Below are positions 16,323 through 23,718 of a DNA stretch of 45,513 nucleotides, in pieces (within the stretch, counting starts at the first letter, position 1; each line of letters starts with the position of its first letter). The DNA is from an uncultured Lachnospiraceae bacterium (GTDB taxonomy: Bacteria; Bacillota; Clostridia; Lachnospirales; Lachnospiraceae), in NCBI GenBank assembly GCA_946182825.1, contig CAMGZH010000020.1, positions 1-45,513 of the forward strand. The letters are read 5' to 3'. The translations under genes and the position numbers were made by a program. The notes below the pieces were generated by a model. That model saw only the letters and a list, made by a program, of their open reading frames with translations. It had not been told where the DNA came from and ran no database searches.

Positions 16323-16996
16323 ATTGCTGCCTTGGCCTTTCCCAACAGATCATAATAATCCATGATCCAATAATCTGCCAGTTGCTTCTTTTCTTCCCAG
16401 AATTCGCCGGAATAATCGTCCCAGACGGCACAGGTCTTCATACCGGCATTAACCCCTGCCATGATCCCCGGAAGAATATCCTCAAACACAAGACAGTCCC
16501 ATGGATCCACTCCCAGTCGTCTTGCCGCTTCAAGGTAAACGTCCGGTGCTGGCTTACTGCTCTGAACCTCTCCCGAAGTAACAAAGGTCGGGATATACTG
16601 TTTGATATTATGAGCCTTCAGACAGGCCTCAATGAGGAAGGCACTGTTACTGGATGCAATACCGCACTTAATCTTTCGCTTTGTCACTTCCTCTAAAAAT
16701 TCTCTTGCACCCGGCTTTAAGGGAATTGAATGCTTATAGTGGGAAAGAGCCATCTGATTCCAGATCTCCATCAACTCTTCTTCGCTTTCCTCCAAAGGAA
16801 ACTTCTCCTTAAAATATGCTGCCGTCTCATTCATGGAAAGTCCCTCGATCTGCTGCTGCAGATCCTTGGGAACAGGAAGGCCCCTGGCGCTCATAAATTC
16901 CCGGTCAATCTGACCCCAGATCCCCATGGAATCAACCAGGGTTCCATCTAAATCAAACAGTATCGCCTTTATATTTTTTAACAAGTTCAAGTTCAT
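16319..16996 (-). CDS. HAD-superfamily phosphatase / beta-phosphoglucomutase-like
   Basis: A 225-residue HAD hydrolase of subfamily IA. It has motif I FDLDGTLVDSMGIW (nucleophile Asp15, acid Asp17), the GIASSNSA motif II region, KPAPDVYLEAARRLG with the motif III lysine and VFEDILPGIMAGVNAGM with the motif IV acids, plus a helical cap between 30 and 95. The substrate is unknown; relatives act on sugar phosphates or 5-nucleotides. It overlaps the upstream RsuA-type gene by 44 bp. The start is uncertain: GGGAGG directly abuts ATG 16996 and would suit a TTG two codons later (16990) better. Confidence 0.85.
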   Translation of the reverse strand: MNLNLLKNIKAILFDLDGTLVDSMGIWGQIDREFMSARGLPVPKDLQQQIEGLSMNETAAYFKEKFPLEESEEELMEIWNQMALSHYKHSIPLKPGAREFLEEVTKRKIKCGIASSNSAFLIEACLKAHNIKQYIPTFVTSGEVQSSKPAPDVYLEAARRLGVDPWDCLVFEDILPGIMAGVNAGMKTCAVWDDYSGEFWEEKKQLADYWIMDYYDLLGKAKAAI

Positions 16997-17666
16997 CCTC
17001 CCGTAATGTCCGGTATGCCCCAAGCGGCAGTGTTTCCTCCAGTACAAATTCACCCATTGAAATACGCTTCAGATAGTAGAGAGGCGAACCGGCCTTTTCC
17101 ATCATGCGTTTTACCTGGTGATAGCGACCCTCGGTAATGGTAAGCAGGGCGCTTTTCTGATCTTCTAAAATCTCAAGTCTTGCCGGCAGGGTCTTCTTCT
17201 CATCTCCGATATCCACTCCCTCTTCAAAGAGCAAAACCGCTTCCTTGGGGATGGGATCCTTTGTCTTCAGAAAATAGGTCTTGGCCACATGCCTTCTGGG
17301 CGAGAGCATAGCGTGGCTTAGAGCTCCATCATTTGTAATGAGCAGCAGCCCCTCCGTATCCTTATCCAGCCTTCCCACCGTAAAAAGATCCTTTTTGGGA
17401 CTTTGGGGCACAATGGAAAAGACCGTTTCCGAGCGTGCATCCTCAGCGGCACAAACCACACCCTTTGGCTTATGGAAAAGATAGTAGACAAAACCTGTCT
17501 TGCCGATCCTTTCTCCCTCAAAGATCACCTCATCCCCCTCCGCAACCTGAAAGCCGGGGTCTGAGATCTTTTCCCCATTGACGATAGCAGGGGAGGTCTT
17601 CAGCTTTTTCTTAAGATCCTTACGGCTGATGGCTACCTGGGATGTGATCCATTTATCTAGTCGCAT
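16953..17666 (-). CDS. RsuA/RluB/RluE-family pseudouridine synthase
   Basis: A 237-residue small pseudouridine synthase. It has an N-terminal S4 domain (MRLDKWITSQVAISRKDLKK, AIVNGEKISDPG) and the catalytic motif GRLDKDTEGLLLITNDG with Asp101, followed by KTYFLK and ITEGRYHQVKRMM. The frame is open for 83 more codons upstream, but that stretch is arginine-rich and runs over the terminator and the upstream gene; 17666 is preceded by AGGAG at good spacing. The target is 16S or 23S rRNA, undetermined. Confidence 0.92.
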   Translation of the reverse strand: MRLDKWITSQVAISRKDLKKKLKTSPAIVNGEKISDPGFQVAEGDEVIFEGERIGKTGFVYYLFHKPKGVVCAAEDARSETVFSIVPQSPKKDLFTVGRLDKDTEGLLLITNDGALSHAMLSPRRHVAKTYFLKTKDPIPKEAVLLFEEGVDIGDEKKTLPARLEILEDQKSALLTITEGRYHQVKRMMEKAGSPLYYLKRISMGEFVLEETLPLGAYRTLREDELELVKKYKGDTV

Positions 17667-17706
17667 ACAGCTCTCCTGTTTCTTTATGCTTCGTGCTACA
17701 TACAAG

Positions 17707-17733
17707 AAAACCGGCCCTCTAGGGAGCCGGCTT
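17707..17733 (-). terminator. Terminator after the coiled-coil gene
   Basis: A GC-rich hairpin (CCGGC 17711-17715 with GCCGG 17726-17730, extended imperfectly inward) is followed on the minus strand by TTTTCTTGT. It separates the coaD-side genes from the pseudouridine-synthase/recU group, although no strong promoter is evident just downstream. Confidence 0.7.
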
Positions 17734-17739
17734 ATCATC

Positions 17740-18441
17740 TTATTCCTTATTAAAGAACTTCTCCGGAACATCCACCTCTGTTGGCTTCTCTTCCGTTCCT
17801 TCCTTCGAACCCTCCGGCGAAACAGTGTCCTTATCTGTCTCCTTAGCACTATCCTTTGATGTCTTGGAGGCATCCTTAGCAGTATCCTTATCAGGCTCTT
17901 CCTGCTTAGGAGCAAGCTCCATACGGTTGCTTACCACCGTATCAAGATATCCCTGCATCGTTGTCAGGTAGCTTTCCATACGGCTTCTGGTGGTATCCAT
18001 AGATCCGTAAATAACATCCTGAACGTTCTTAAGTAAAGAATCGGTGTACTCGATGGCAGAACTACGGATATTGTTCGCATCGTTGGTAGCCTTGGAAAGG
18101 ACCTCTTCTGCATTCTTGGAAGCGATCATAACAACCTCGTTGGCCTGCGCATAAGCCTGTTGCATGATCTGGTTCTCGGACAGTAATTCATTGGTCTTCA
18201 TCTCGGCCTGAGCAATCATGGCCTCAGCCTTCTTACGTGCATCGGCTAAGATGGACTCCTGGTTACTGATCATCTTCTGATACTGACGAATCTCCACCGG
18301 TGTTCTGGACCGAAGCTCTTCTAATAAATTCTCAAGTGTCTCACGATTAACTGCAATCTTAGAACTGGAAAAAGCAACAGGTTTGCATCCATCGATATAG
18401 TTCTCAATATCATCAATGATGTCTTCGATTTGACTTGCCAT
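17740..18441 (-). CDS. Coiled-coil protein, DivIVA/ATP-synthase-stalk-like, function unknown
   Basis: A 233-residue soluble protein. Residues about 50-165 are predicted long helix and coiled coil, rich in Ala, Glu, Gln and Lys (ILADARKKAEAMIAQAEMKT, ASKNAEEVLSKATNDANN), the kind often labelled DivIVA-like or H+-ATPase subunit H. The tail (about 180-225) is low-complexity with repeated Asp/Lys/Ser/Glu-rich units. No signal peptide or membrane segment is seen. It begins 12 bp after coaD and ends before a terminator. The N-terminal IEDIIDDIENYIDGCKPVAF is distinctive but not one I can assign. A scaffold role in division or envelope placement is only a guess. Confidence 0.75.
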   Translation of the reverse strand: MASQIEDIIDDIENYIDGCKPVAFSSSKIAVNRETLENLLEELRSRTPVEIRQYQKMISNQESILADARKKAEAMIAQAEMKTNELLSENQIMQQAYAQANEVVMIASKNAEEVLSKATNDANNIRSSAIEYTDSLLKNVQDVIYGSMDTTRSRMESYLTTMQGYLDTVVSNRMELAPKQEEPDKDTAKDASKTSKDSAKETDKDTVSPEGSKEGTEEKPTEVDVPEKFFNKE

Positions 18442-18453
18442 AGTATACTCTCC

Positions 18454-18933
18454 TTATTTGTTATACTTCGCCATGATCTGTGGAATGATCTCTGCTGGTA
18501 CAAACCTGGAAATATCGCCTCCATAGGAAGCGAACTCACGAACAATGGTAGAACTCAAATAGGAATATTCCAAAGATGTTGTCAGAAAAACCGTGTCAAG
18601 TTCAGGGCTTTCCACGCGGTTCGTTTGAGCAATCTGAAGTTCATATTCAAAATCTGTAACAGCGCGAAGACCACGAACGATAACATTTGCATCGATCTCC
18701 TTAGCATAGTCAATCAAAAGTCCGTCAAAGGATCCGACCTTGACATTGCCCAGATCACGCGTTAACTCACTAATCATACTAACACGTTCAGAAACGGAAA
18801 ACAATGAATTTTTGGCACTGTTACTTAACACGCCGACTACGATCTCATCGAACATACAAGCCGATCTGCGGATGATATCCAAATGGCCAAAAGTCACCGG
18901 GTCAAAGCTTCCCGGATAGATGGCTCTTTTCAT
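18454..18933 (-). CDS. coaD: Phosphopantetheine adenylyltransferase
   Basis: CoaD, 159 residues, transfers AMP from ATP to 4'-phosphopantetheine in coenzyme A synthesis. It has the nucleotidyltransferase motif [19 protein letters not shown], the substrate-binding [20 protein letters not shown] and the second ATP motif [20 protein letters not shown]. Length is typical. Its ATG overlaps the rsmD stop (ATGA), the common rsmD-coaD arrangement. Confidence 0.97.
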   Translation of the reverse strand: MKRAIYPGSFDPVTFGHLDIIRRSACMFDEIVVGVLSNSAKNSLFSVSERVSMISELTRDLGNVKVGSFDGLLIDYAKEIDANVIVRGLRAVTDFEYELQIAQTNRVESPELDTVFLTTSLEYSYLSSTIVREFASYGGDISRFVPAEIIPQIMAKYNK

Positions 18934-19496
18934 GACAAGCTCCCCTCTACCATACGAAGGAAAATATGCATATTGTTCTTATAGACCTTGGTCCGAACCA
19001 GTTCAAAACCGCTTTCCGCAAAAAAGTCGCAGGTTCGGTTCTTATCAGCCTCAATAACAACCAGGGCATCTTCCGCAAGAAGCCCGTTGTCTTTTAACTC
19101 CTTTAAGATCTCCTTCTCCGGATGCAGATCATAGGGAGGATCCATAAAGACAATGTCAAAGGGTCCTTCTGAGGTCAGGAGCTTTAAAGCCGCCGGAAGA
19201 TCACGCTCCATCAGGGTCGTCTTCTCTTCCAGTTTTGTCTTATGCAGGTTGTCACGGATCACCTGCGCACATTTCTTGTCGTGCTCTACCATAACGGCAT
19301 GCTTTGCACCACGGCTCAACGCCTCAATACCGATCTGACCGCTTCCTGCATACAGATCCAGAAAACGGCATTCCGGAATATCATTTTGTAAAATATTAAA
19401 CAGCGTTTCCTTGATTCGATCGGTGGTCGGACGTGTTGCGTTTCCTTCCACCGTCTTAAGAGGAATACTGCGGCATGTTCCAGCAATAACTCGCAT
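18930..19496 (-). CDS. rsmD: 16S rRNA m2G966 methyltransferase RsmD
   Basis: A 188-residue SAM-dependent guanine-N2 methyltransferase acting on 16S rRNA in the 30S subunit. It opens [15 protein letters not shown] with [16 protein letters not shown], has the SAM loop [20 protein letters not shown] and the catalytic DPPYD. Typical length. The ATG overlaps the pgsA stop as TAATG, and its stop overlaps coaD, so the three are probably translated together. Confidence 0.95.
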   Translation of the reverse strand: MRVIAGTCRSIPLKTVEGNATRPTTDRIKETLFNILQNDIPECRFLDLYAGSGQIGIEALSRGAKHAVMVEHDKKCAQVIRDNLHKTKLEEKTTLMERDLPAALKLLTSEGPFDIVFMDPPYDLHPEKEILKELKDNGLLAEDALVVIEADKNRTCDFFAESGFELVRTKVYKNNMHIFLRMVEGSLS

Positions 19497-20056
19497 TATG
19501 ACTGCTCCTTTAATACATCTTTATTCTTGGCAAGATAATCCACCAGTGAAACAACGGTCAGAACAAGGGCTGTCCACATAAGCAGTGTTGACAGCACAGC
19601 AAACATCTTAGCCACCGGCTCTACGGTGATATTTGCTACCATTACAATAACCATAAGCATCTGGAAGGTCGTCTTAAACTTGCCCCAATAGCTTGCCGCA
19701 ATCACGATTCCATTATTGGCAGCAACCAGACGGAAACCACTGATAATGAATTCACGACCAATGATCACAATACAGATCCATGCCGGCAGCTGGTGAAGAG
19801 CCACCAAGCAGATCATGGCAGAACAAACCAGAAGCTTGTCCGCCAGGGGATCCATAAATTTACCGAAGTTGGTAACAAGATTGTACTTACGTGCGATCTT
19901 ACCGTCCAATAAATCCGTAAGGGATGCAATAATAAATACGGCATCCGCAAGCAGTCTCATCTCCGCCTTCTCAGGGAAAACAAGAAGGATCGCCACAAAA
20001 ATCGGAACCAGAATCATTCGAAGACAGGTAAGCTTATTTGGTAGATTCATTTTCAT
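19496..20056 (-). CDS. pgsA: CDP-diacylglycerol--glycerol-3-phosphate 3-phosphatidyltransferase
   Basis: PgsA, 186 residues, a membrane enzyme making phosphatidylglycerol phosphate. The CDP-alcohol phosphotransferase signature DG(x)2AR(x)8G(x)3D(x)3D is intact in DLLDGKIARKYN through FGKFMDPLAD. About five hydrophobic segments flank it. The start MKMNLPNKLT is supported by GGAGAG 7 nt upstream and overlaps rimO by 23 bp. rimO-pgsA adjacency is common in Clostridia. Confidence 0.95.
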   Translation of the reverse strand: MKMNLPNKLTCLRMILVPIFVAILLVFPEKAEMRLLADAVFIIASLTDLLDGKIARKYNLVTNFGKFMDPLADKLLVCSAMICLVALHQLPAWICIVIIGREFIISGFRLVAANNGIVIAASYWGKFKTTFQMLMVIVMVANITVEPVAKMFAVLSTLLMWTALVLTVVSLVDYLAKNKDVLKEQS

Positions 20057-21380
20057 CGATAATCTCTCCTATTAAATCGTACTCATGAGTTTTGGTGATC
20101 CGGACACGAACCAGATCTCCCGACATTCTCTGGATGTCACGATCCATAAACACAAGCCCGTCAACACCGGGTGCATCACGATAAGTACGGCCCACATATA
20201 CCCGATCCTTCGGGATCTCGCCCTCAATGAATACTTCAAACTCTTTTCCTACAAGAGATTCATTCTTGTTGAATGTAATCTCCTGCTGTACTCGCATGAT
20301 CTCGTCATACCATAACTGTTTCGTTACATCCGCAACCTGATCCGGCATTTCGTATGCAACGGTTCCGTCCTCCGGCGAGAATGGGAAGGAACCAAGGCGA
20401 TCGAACTGCATCTTCTTCATGAAAGAGATCTGCTCCTGGTGCATCTCTTCTGTCTCACCCGGGAATCCGCAGATCAAAGTAGTTCGAATACACATATCCG
20501 GAATACGGCGACGAAGCTTTTCTACGACGTTGACGATATCCTGCTGATTCGTACGTCGGCCCATACGGCCTAAAATATGATCATTGGCATGTTGGATCGG
20601 CATATCGATATAATGACAGACCTTCGGGTTGGTTGCAATCTCTTCGATCAGCTCATCATCGATCTCCTCCGGATACGCATACAGAATACGGATCCATGCA
20701 AGTCCTTTTAATTCTCCAAGCTTCTTAAGAAGAAGAGGCAGAGATTTCTTACCGTAAAGGTCACTTCCATAGATGGTCGTCTCCTGGGCAACCAGGATCA
20801 GTTCACGAACACCATCCTCCACAAGTTTCTCTGCTTCCGCAAGGATCCTCTCCATAGGGATACTGCGGTACGGTCCACGGATCTTAGGAATAATACAGTA
20901 AGAACAATTCTTGTCACAACCCTCCGCGATCTTAAGGTAGGCATAATGACCACCGGTTGTAACGATACGACCACGGTCCTCAGGAATACGCGCAAGATCC
21001 TTTACAGCGGTCACCTGTTTCTCTCCGGCAAGGACACGCTTCAATACACTTGTCACTTCATCGTATGAGCTTGTACCGATAATACCATCAACCTCAGGGA
21101 TCTCCACCTTCATCTCTTCTGTGAAACGCTGGGAGAGACATCCGGTTACAATCAGGGCCTTCAGATGACCTTCACTCTTATAGCGTGCAAGATCAATGAT
21201 CGTATTAACACTTTCCTCTGCAGCATCCGAAATAAAGCAGCAGCTATTGACAATAATGACGTCTGCCTCTGCCTCATCCTCTGTTATTTCATAACCGTCT
21301 GCATGAAGAAGTGATAACATGTGCTCCGCGTCTACTAAATTCTTATCGCAGCCAAGGGACACAAAGTATAACTTCATCAT
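20034..21380 (-). CDS. rimO: Ribosomal protein S12 methylthiotransferase RimO
   Basis: A 448-residue radical-SAM methylthiotransferase that modifies an aspartate of S12. Cys11, Cys47 and Cys81 of the N-terminal domain bind the auxiliary cluster (SLGCDKNLVD, NSCCFI, TGCLSQR). The radical-SAM CxxxCxxC is GCDKNCSYC (Cys155, 159, 162). The TRAM domain is the last 65 or so residues. SLGCDKNLVD separates RimO from MiaB, which has GCQMN. It begins 3 bp after rpoZ. Confidence 0.96.
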   Translation of the reverse strand: MMKLYFVSLGCDKNLVDAEHMLSLLHADGYEITEDEAEADVIIVNSCCFISDAAEESVNTIIDLARYKSEGHLKALIVTGCLSQRFTEEMKVEIPEVDGIIGTSSYDEVTSVLKRVLAGEKQVTAVKDLARIPEDRGRIVTTGGHYAYLKIAEGCDKNCSYCIIPKIRGPYRSIPMERILAEAEKLVEDGVRELILVAQETTIYGSDLYGKKSLPLLLKKLGELKGLAWIRILYAYPEEIDDELIEEIATNPKVCHYIDMPIQHANDHILGRMGRRTNQQDIVNVVEKLRRRIPDMCIRTTLICGFPGETEEMHQEQISFMKKMQFDRLGSFPFSPEDGTVAYEMPDQVADVTKQLWYDEIMRVQQEITFNKNESLVGKEFEVFIEGEIPKDRVYVGRTYRDAPGVDGLVFMDRDIQRMSGDLVRVRITKTHEYDLIGEIIDENESTK

Positions 21381-21383
21381 ATA

Positions 21384-21785
21384 TTATTCTTCTCCGACTT
21401 CTTCTTTCGTCTCTGCAGTCTCTTCCTCTGCATTCTCTTCAGCTGCAGCTTCTTCTGCTGCCTGCTTCTCTGCCGCAATACGCTCAGCCTCTGCACGACG
21501 CTGACGAAGGATCTCCTTTGCCTTATCAACCTCTGCCTGCTTCTCTGCGGCCTCCTCATCGGTAAGGATGCGAAGAGAGCCATCGTATAACTCATCAACT
21601 GCAACAGAAAGTGGCTTGTCACCGTAATCATAATCGATCATTGGCTCTTTTCCGTCAATGATCTGACGAGCACGCTTTGCTGTGGCACATACAATACTGT
21701 AACGGCTGTTAACAACCGGCTCCTCACCTACATCGGCTCCTTCATTTACAACCTGCATAAGTTCTACATAAGATGGATGGATCAT
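21384..21785 (-). CDS. rpoZ: RNA polymerase omega subunit with long acidic tail
   Basis: A 133-residue omega subunit. The conserved core is residues 1 to about 75: HPSYVELMQVV, SRYSIVCATAKRARQIIDG and KPLSVAVDELYDG. After residue 75 comes a helical, highly charged Ala/Glu-rich tail (AEAERIAAEKQAAEEAAAEE, ending KEEVGEE) that roughly doubles the usual length. Neighbours gmk and rimO fit the widespread gmk-rpoZ order. Confidence 0.93.
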   Translation of the reverse strand: MIHPSYVELMQVVNEGADVGEEPVVNSRYSIVCATAKRARQIIDGKEPMIDYDYGDKPLSVAVDELYDGSLRILTDEEAAEKQAEVDKAKEILRQRRAEAERIAAEKQAAEEAAAEENAEEETAETKEEVGEE

Positions 21786-21787
21786 AT

Positions 21788-22426
21788 TTATTCTCCTTTC
21801 GCAAATACGGTAAGCTGCTGCTGCAGATCTAAAATCGCAGCCTCATTATGGTTAGTAGCAAAATGCTGACTTGTTATGATGTTATGAACCCGCTCAACTG
21901 CCTCATCGATCACATCATTGATGATAAGGTAATCATACTTTGGCATCAGCTTGGATTCTCTGCTGGAGATGGCAAGACGCTGTGCTACAACCTCTGCACT
22001 CTCCGTACCTCTACCCACAAGTCTGGACTTCAAAGCCTGGGCAGAAGGTGGTGTGACGAATAGTAAAAGAGCTTCCGGAAAAATCTCCTTCACCTGAAGC
22101 GCTCCCTGTACCTCAATTTCAAGGATAACGTCCTTGCCTTCCTTCACGAGTTTCTCAACATATGCCTTCGGCGTTCCGTAGGAATTACCGTTAAAGGTTG
22201 CATGCTCCAAAAACTCGTTGTTCTTAACCATTTCATCAAATTCTTCTCTTGTCTTGAAGAAGTACTCTCGACCGTCCTCTTCACCTGTACGCTTATCTCT
22301 TGTTGTTGCTGAGATCGACAGATGATACCGGTCCGGATACTTTGACAAAAGATGTTTCATAATGGTTCCTTTTCCTGCTCCGGAAAAACCGGAGAGAACC
22401 ACTACAAGTCCCTTATCCTGATTCAT
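21788..22426 (-). CDS. gmk: Guanylate kinase
   Basis: A 212-residue GMP kinase (GMP + ATP to GDP + ADP). P-loop SGFSGAGKGTIMKHLL lies near residues 11-26; the GMP-binding SISATTRDKRTGEEDGREYFF, EYFFKTREEFDEM and the LEIEVQGALQVKE segment follow, with lid residues in SRLVGRGTESAEVVAQRL. Typical length. It lies between remA and rpoZ as in many Firmicutes. Confidence 0.97.
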   Translation of the reverse strand: MNQDKGLVVVLSGFSGAGKGTIMKHLLSKYPDRYHLSISATTRDKRTGEEDGREYFFKTREEFDEMVKNNEFLEHATFNGNSYGTPKAYVEKLVKEGKDVILEIEVQGALQVKEIFPEALLLFVTPPSAQALKSRLVGRGTESAEVVAQRLAISSRESKLMPKYDYLIINDVIDEAVERVHNIITSQHFATNHNEAAILDLQQQLTVFAKGE

Positions 22427-22449
22427 AGCTTTACTTCCTTTTTCATATA

Positions 22450-22698
22450 TTAATCATCATGTCCTTCCATGGACATACGGGATGCGATGGTCTCCGGCAG
22501 TAATGCCGACAACACGACCCGTCCATCGGAAAGAATGATAACACCCTTGGTCTTACGCCCCTGGCTGGCATCAATCAGCAAATTATCCTCCTTGGCCTTC
22601 GACAAAAGGCGCTTGATGGGAGCCGAATCCGGCGACACCATGCAGAGGATCTTATCCGAGCTTACCAGGTTACCATATCCAATATTAATGAACTGCAT
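22450..22698 (-). CDS. remA: RemA/DUF370-family DNA-binding regulator
   Basis: An 82-residue protein of the RemA (YlzA, DUF370) family, in B. subtilis a DNA-binding activator of matrix and osmoprotection genes that forms oligomeric rings. Signatures: INIGYGNLVSSDKI, MVSPDSAPIKRLLSKAKE, GRKTKGVIILSDGRVVLSAL. The yicC-remA-gmk-rpoZ order is the conserved Firmicutes arrangement. What it regulates in this organism cannot be read here. Confidence 0.93.
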   Translation of the reverse strand: MQFINIGYGNLVSSDKILCMVSPDSAPIKRLLSKAKEDNLLIDASQGRKTKGVIILSDGRVVLSALLPETIASRMSMEGHDD

Positions 22699-22706
22699 GA
22701 AAACCT

Positions 22707-23585
22707 CTATTCAAGATTTTGAATCTGTTCACGAATCTTCTCAATCAGAGTCTTGATGGAAATACCAAGATCCGCCACCGTTACATCCGTGGATTTGGAA
22801 AGAATGGTATTTGCCTCCCGGTTCATCTCCTGAGCCAGGAAATCCATCTTACGGCCGATATCTCCACTTGAACCCAGAGTGGATCTTGCTTCTGCAATAT
22901 GGCTCTTAAGCCGTACCATCTCCTCGTCCACACAGAGCTTATCCGCCATTATGGTCACTTCCATTGCAAGGCGGCTCTCATCGATCTGGGTATCCTCCAG
23001 CAGATCATCGATCTTCCCCCGAAGTCTGCTCTTGTACTCCTCGATGATCTGAGGCTCACGTTCCTCTACTGCCAGAACAAGCTGTTCCATCTCATTGATC
23101 TTCTCATTCAGATCACAGACCAGACGACTACCTTCCTGGCTCCGATTCTCTAGAAAAGCAGCCAAAGCACCCTCCAGTACCTTACGGGTCATCTCCTCCA
23201 GATGCTCTTCGTCTTCCGGAACGGCAACGATCTCAAAGACATCCGGCAACCGGGCGATCTTCGTTACGGAAATATCGTCGGGAATGCCAAAATCCTCTGC
23301 CATAGAACGCAGACTCTCTATATAACACTTGGCCCGATCGGGATTATAACAGATCTCTTCCTTTGCGCTTCCTGTGGATTCATAGGAAATGGTAACATCC
23401 ACCTTACCCCGGCTGAGCTTCTGCTTGATCTGATTCCGGATCTGCATCTCATGCGCCGAAAGCTTCTTCGAAAGCTTGACACTAAGGTCTAAATAGCGGT
23501 GATTCACGCTGTGAATGACTGCAGTAAGTTTCTCATTTCCTTCCTGATATTCATAGTGACCAAAGCCTGTCATGCTGTATGCCAT
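22707..23585 (-). CDS. yicC: YicC/YloC-family endoribonuclease
   Basis: A 292-residue YicC-family protein, implicated in mRNA and small-RNA decay. Signatures: MTGFGHYEYQEGNEKLTAVI, SVNHRYLDLSVKLSKKLSAHE, RGKVDVTISYES, and the C-terminal GRKMDFLAQEMNREANTILSKS. Full length. First gene of a long operon, with a strong promoter about 35 bp upstream and AGGGAGGG as the ribosome binding site. Confidence 0.93.
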   Translation of the reverse strand: MAYSMTGFGHYEYQEGNEKLTAVIHSVNHRYLDLSVKLSKKLSAHEMQIRNQIKQKLSRGKVDVTISYESTGSAKEEICYNPDRAKCYIESLRSMAEDFGIPDDISVTKIARLPDVFEIVAVPEDEEHLEEMTRKVLEGALAAFLENRSQEGSRLVCDLNEKINEMEQLVLAVEEREPQIIEEYKSRLRGKIDDLLEDTQIDESRLAMEVTIMADKLCVDEEMVRLKSHIAEARSTLGSSGDIGRKMDFLAQEMNREANTILSKSTDVTVADLGISIKTLIEKIREQIQNLE

Positions 23586-23619
23586 AACATTCCCTCCCTT
23601 TTAGAAGACAATCCAATTT

Positions 23620-23648
23620 ATTATAGTCTAACTTATCTTCTTCGTCAA
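23620..23648 (-). promoter_or_regulatory. Sigma-A promoter of the yicC-remA-gmk-rpoZ operon
   Basis: -35 TTGACG (23643-23648) and perfect -10 TATAAT (23620-23625), spacer 17 bp, oriented to yicC. It shares the 133-bp gap with the divergent rqcH promoter. Confidence 0.85.
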
Positions 23649-23661
23649 ATGTGTATACAAT

Positions 23662-23694
23662 CTGACTTTATTGACACCTAGTATATAATATAAT
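23662..23694 (+). promoter_or_regulatory. Candidate rqcH promoter
   Basis: TATAAT occurs twice (23684-23689 and 23689-23694). The first pairs best with CTGACT (23662-23667) at 16 bp. A perfect TTGACA at 23671-23676 lies too close to either TATAAT and would only pair with a poor -10 (TCAATA, 23694-23699). The exact elements are therefore uncertain. Confidence 0.55.
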
Positions 23695-23718
23695 CAATAC
23701 GCATAAAAGGAGAAACAC

